Assembly (NCBI RefSeq): GCF_021018895.1
Contig: NC_079381.1
Coordinates: 16,016,501 to 16,080,500, forward strand
From: Seriola aureovittata
Taxonomy: Eukaryota; Chordata; Actinopteri; Carangiformes; Carangidae
Reading direction: 5' to 3'
Length of the DNA: 64,000 nucleotides
Part shown: positions 60,443 through 64,000 of the stretch, piece after piece
Position numbering within the stretch: position 1 is the first letter of the stretch
Layout of the letters: every line of letters begins with the position of its first letter
Program-made: the position numbers and the translations under genes
Notes under the pieces: model-generated
Told to the model about the DNA's origin: nothing
The model's input: only the letters and a program-made list of their open reading frames with translations
The model's database searches: none

Positions 60443-62144
60443 TGGAGGACAGAGTGGTGAGCCATAACTTTTAGGGCAGCGGCGGGTAACCATTCCAACA
60501 TTAGTATTCCACTGAGGCTGCCAGTGAGGGGAACAGGCCTAAGGATCCAACGCCTCACCAAACGGAGAGGCCTGGTTCTTCCGTCAGACGCTCAGTCTGT
60601 CTTTTATGTATTTAAGATGAGATGGTTTGGGGCCACTGAGAGTGAAGACGCACCGAACTCACAGTGACAACTGAGATCTGCCAACAAAAAGGGAGCCTTC
60701 CTGTTGCGACTTTCACTTTCAGGAATGAAATGTTGCTCTGTGTAGCCAATGGCACTAACCCTGTCAGGGTTTAGGTGGTTTAACTGTAAGCATTCATGGC
60801 CTGCAGCACAAAGACCATGTCCATGTACAACATCTCCCACCAGATGGAGCAGACCGTATGTTTTACACATCGCAGAGGGTAAAAATAAACGTTGCTTTTT
60901 ATAGTATCACGAATACTGTTTCAATTCGAGAGCTGCAATGGTTTCTGATAGAGTTGGATGAAGAACAGGCTGACAGTGCAGTCACGGCAGGCTGGATGGC
61001 AAGGTTGGGCCTGTGGATGCCACATCTTATTTATGGCTGCATGAAGTGCAGGGTCAGGTCCTTCCACAGAAAGAATGAGCTTCCTTGAGGCAATAAAAAA
61101 GTCATGGTGATTGTCTGTGTGCTTGTGACGACTGCAGAAACCAGCCTGCACTCCAGCAGATGAAGGAAGTAGAAACTGATGGTGAAGTTTTGTTTTGCCT
61201 GTTGGTAGATAAGCGAATATGTAAGGCATCCTCTTTAAGCTCTGTACCTGTGCTGTATCCTCTCATTTCTCACATGGGTGATTTGGCCTCATCATCAGGT
61301 CTAGTGGCCAGCAGAGGTTTATTAGTCACTCACAGTAAATGCTTGTGGTTTTGGTATAAAGATTTGTTGTTATTCTTTAGAGTTGTGTGTTTGAGACATA
61401 TATAAAAAGATGGAGGAGAGTGTAGGATGATATGTAACAAAGCTTCTGGCCAGATTCAAGATGTCTTGTTCAAATTTTCCTGTCACATTCCATTTGCATA
61501 GAGCTATCAACTTAATATCAACTGAGTATCATGTGTCCATAAATACCTTTGGACCACAGAGTCTCAGGTCAGGGCTGGAGCTAGCCGCTGGCTAAACGTA
61601 CGATTAATGCTCGCCTGTGCCGGACTTGAATAACTTATGTTTTTCACTTTTTCCCAGAACAGTTTTATCTTACACCCGTACGGGCTCACGCCACAGCTTG
61701 AAGCAGTTTGGCCAAGTGTTTGGAGTATTTCAGACCAATGTAAAGCTAATGGAAGGTTGATCAGCACTCCAGCAAAAATTTACAAAGAGTAAGAGTAAAA
61801 GAATCAGAGAGAGAGAGAGCTCTAACTACAATGTATCTGAAAGTTATTGCACTGATAAAGCATAGACAGAACCATAGGTGTTAGACAGATGCTTAACTGT
61901 TGCTTATGCATTGTTGATATGGTGCGTCTGATCCAGTAAAAAGAGTGACAGGTGCCAGATTCTAAGTGATACTTTAATGTACAGCTATGTTTGTCATCTG
62001 GTACTACTATCCAGATACATTATCCTTAATCTTACTCCTTATTGCAGTGTCGTGCATCTGCATAATGAAACACTTTGACAAACAAAATCTAACAGGCACA
62101 GAAAAGCTACTGAACATCTGAGGCTTCTCCTCTTTGTTTTGCAG

Positions 62145-62527
62145 CAGGAAGTCAGCGAGGTCCCCCTGACCCTGCCTTCAGAGGGCCTAACCAATGGCGA
62201 CCTGGAAGGGGATGAAGCAGCTGAAGCAGAGGGCCCGTCCTTGGTTTCCACAGCTTCTGGCGGTGTTGCTGTGGCCGCAGAGACGGCTGATCCAGAAATG
62301 GATGCCGTTGAAGGAAGCGCAGCGGCCCTCGTGGCCGTGGTGTCAGAGGGCCAGTTGAAGCAGCGCTTAGCAGCAGGGGGTCACCCGTGTGCCCAGTGCG
62401 ACCGAGTCTTCATGTCCATGCAGGGACTCAGGTCCCACGAGAGGAGCCACTCAGCCATGGCGCTGTTCAGCAGAGAGGACAAATACAGCTGCCAGTACTG
62501 CCAGTTCGTCTCACCCTTCAGGCACAA
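62145..62527 (+). CDS. znf462: znf462 exon 5: zinc finger 26 and start of finger 27
   Basis: Acceptor GCAG at 62141-62144, phase 0; residues 1865-1991 plus two bases. The first 85 residues (QEVSEVPLTLPSEGLTNG onward) are an Ala/Glu/Val-rich disordered linker. They are followed by a canonical finger, CAQC...HERSH, and then CQYCQFVSPFRHK, the start of the next finger cut by the donor ACAA|GTAAGT (GT at 62528-62529), phase 2. The missing half must come from the next exon beyond the window. A second CAG follows directly, giving a tandem acceptor that would drop one Gln. Confidence 0.9.
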
Positions 62528-64000
62528 GTAAGTAGGGAGGAGCAGGGTCTATGATTGACACCTCTAACACTGATTCTACAGTAGCACCCCCTGTGTATTG
62601 TGTGCTGCTTTACAAAGAGTAAACTAGAGTAAGTTAGGCAACTTTGCCCAAAGTAAACACACATTTACTACTCTGATTTTTTTCTACCAGTGTTGATCTT
62701 CCATTGAACATTGATCTGTTCTGATTATTAGACCTGGTTGCTTTGGTTATGTTGGCAACATCAAGTTCAGTTCAATACTGCAGCCAAGACTCACTGAGCA
62801 GCTACCCTCTCAGAAATGCAACTGGTGCGTCTTTTCATAATGCACCCAAACAAACTTAAGTTGTTTTAACAGAGAAGTCATGAATAATTGTTGCCCATGG
62901 CACAAGTAGCTCTCCCCTGTTGCTTTTCATCTAACAGCTCACTGTGGCTGCTCCTTGTTCTATTACTCCCACTGATGAAAAGAATTCAGACCCAAATGCC
63001 CCATGTCTTGTTTTGTAGACACAATTTTCATTAACTATTGTGATCAGTGCAAACGTCTGTTTAAAAACACATTGTGTTTCTTTTGGCTTTGCCACAACAA
63101 AAGCCACCCTGTGTTTTCCCAGTTGAATATTATATAGGAAATATTTGGTTTGCATCAGCAGTAGTTTACAGCTCTGTTACATACATCATATCCTGAATCC
63201 CTTGAAGGCAATTTCGAAGTGTGGGAGTGGCGACTCCACCACAAACAATGAAAACTACTAAAAAAGTGAGATAAATATAAAATGTAAATACATTGAATAA
63301 CTGTTGCTGTAAAAATGCAAACTATAAATAATAAACAGGGTTTGATTTGATTATAACTTACTAGGCTCATAATGTTTCTGTTCCTGCCAAATTTACTTCA
63401 GCCAGTAAAATCTAGCAGGAGAACAAAGCCATGTATTAACTGTGTCATTTCTCTTTGGTGATAGATCAGTAAACCTGCAGCCTTACAATATATGTAGCTG
63501 TGGTAGAAGTATACTGTAAACCCTCGCCCCTGTATACCTTACAAGACTTCCACCAGCTGTTCTACAAATCAGCTGGATGTTAAACTCATTTCGTGTAGAG
63601 CACAGTTTTACACCATGATCTGTTTACCCTGTCACATTCCCTTTGAATCCTCTTCTTCTCCATCTTCTCTAAGATTTCCTGCCTCCTAGGAGAGCGAGAC
63701 AAACATTAGACGTAGGCAGACATTTTTGGTAGTGTGATTTGTTTTATCCATCACAGAGACACAGAGCGAAAGGGAAGGAGAGAGTCCTCATCACCTCTGA
63801 GCTCCCAGGTGTAATACCTCTGTACTGTATGTGCCCTGACCCAGAAAGAAGTCGCATTCCCATGCCACCTAGGAGGCTGGCATTAAAAACACAGCCACCG
63901 TCCCCACAGGCACTCACACACTCATTCCCACCAGGGGATTGTGGGTAGATGAGTTCACCCCACGGCTCCTTGTTCTGTAGTCATTGGAAAATGTGCGGCT
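62528..64000 (+). other. znf462: znf462 intron 5, partial
   Basis: No sequence completing the interrupted finger (a frame with a downstream His-x3/4-His after an acceptor, phase 2) is found here, so the next exon lies past 64000. About 500 C-terminal residues are expected there by comparison with the ~2500-residue human protein. An open frame at 63739-63948 has no finger residues and is not supported. Confidence 0.7.

Larger units (their letters stand above)
59452..62144 (+). other. znf462: znf462 intron 4 (2.7 kb)
   Basis: Contains a (TA)n microsatellite, an imperfect inverted repeat built from a fish dispersed element, and a G-rich tandem, all listed separately. The remaining open frames (60-102 codons) have no zinc-finger signature or splice context. 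Ends at TTTGTTTTGCAG|CAG. Confidence 0.8.

Noticed and set aside
63739..63948. Possible next znf462 exon
   Set aside because: No Cys/His finger pattern, and no phase-2 acceptor completing the interrupted finger of exon 5.

Overview
This is vertebrate, almost certainly teleost fish, genomic DNA. The density of coding sequence is very low, simple repeats are abundant (GATA, CA/TG, CT, poly-T), and there are decayed Tc1-like transposons, a LINE reverse-transcriptase remnant and several fish-type dispersed repeats (GCTAA-rich, TAATCGATTAAT-containing). Genus and species cannot be read from the sequence. The window carries one recognisable protein-coding gene, the ZNF462 orthologue (znf462), on the + strand. 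Its C-terminal exons lie beyond position 64000.

Layout: (1) 1-31.7 kb is gene-poor upstream DNA with a GATA-tailed LINE remnant (about 5-6.6 kb), a CpG-rich block with CCAAT boxes and splice donors (7.6-8.1 kb), a degenerate Tc1-like transposase copy (13.7-14.7 kb), a small terminal-inverted-repeat element (17.9-18.3 kb), four copies of one GCTAA-rich repeat (10.0, 22.2, 25.2, 26.2 kb), and a second Tc1 remnant (30.65-31.03 kb). (2) 31.7-33 kb looks like a promoter zone: a TATCT microsatellite, a CRE-like motif, a TATA box, then CpG-rich sequence with candidate splice donors. I propose it as the 5' end of znf462; this is inference. (3) About 32.3-52.9 kb would then be the long first intron, holding microsatellites, a Tc1 element with both terminal inverted repeats (41859-42974) and other repeat fragments. 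(4) 52.9-62.5 kb holds four coding exons with matching splice phases: exon 2 (start codon, finger 1, acidic tract), a giant exon 3 of 5.2 kb (23 C2H2 fingers), exon 4 (exactly 135 nt, one finger), and exon 5 (one full finger and the start of another). The last 1.5 kb is intron.

The predicted protein reaches about 1991 residues before the window ends, against about 2500 for human ZNF462, so roughly the last fifth is missing. ZNF462 family proteins are nuclear multi-zinc-finger chromatin regulators; the mammalian protein has been linked to G9A/GLP-HP1 heterochromatin silencing and to neurodevelopment. I found no second gene, RNA gene, CRISPR array or clearly new biological system. The most useful leads are the candidate promoters, the motif architecture of the finger repeats, a tandem splice acceptor at exon 5, and the repeat structures inside introns.
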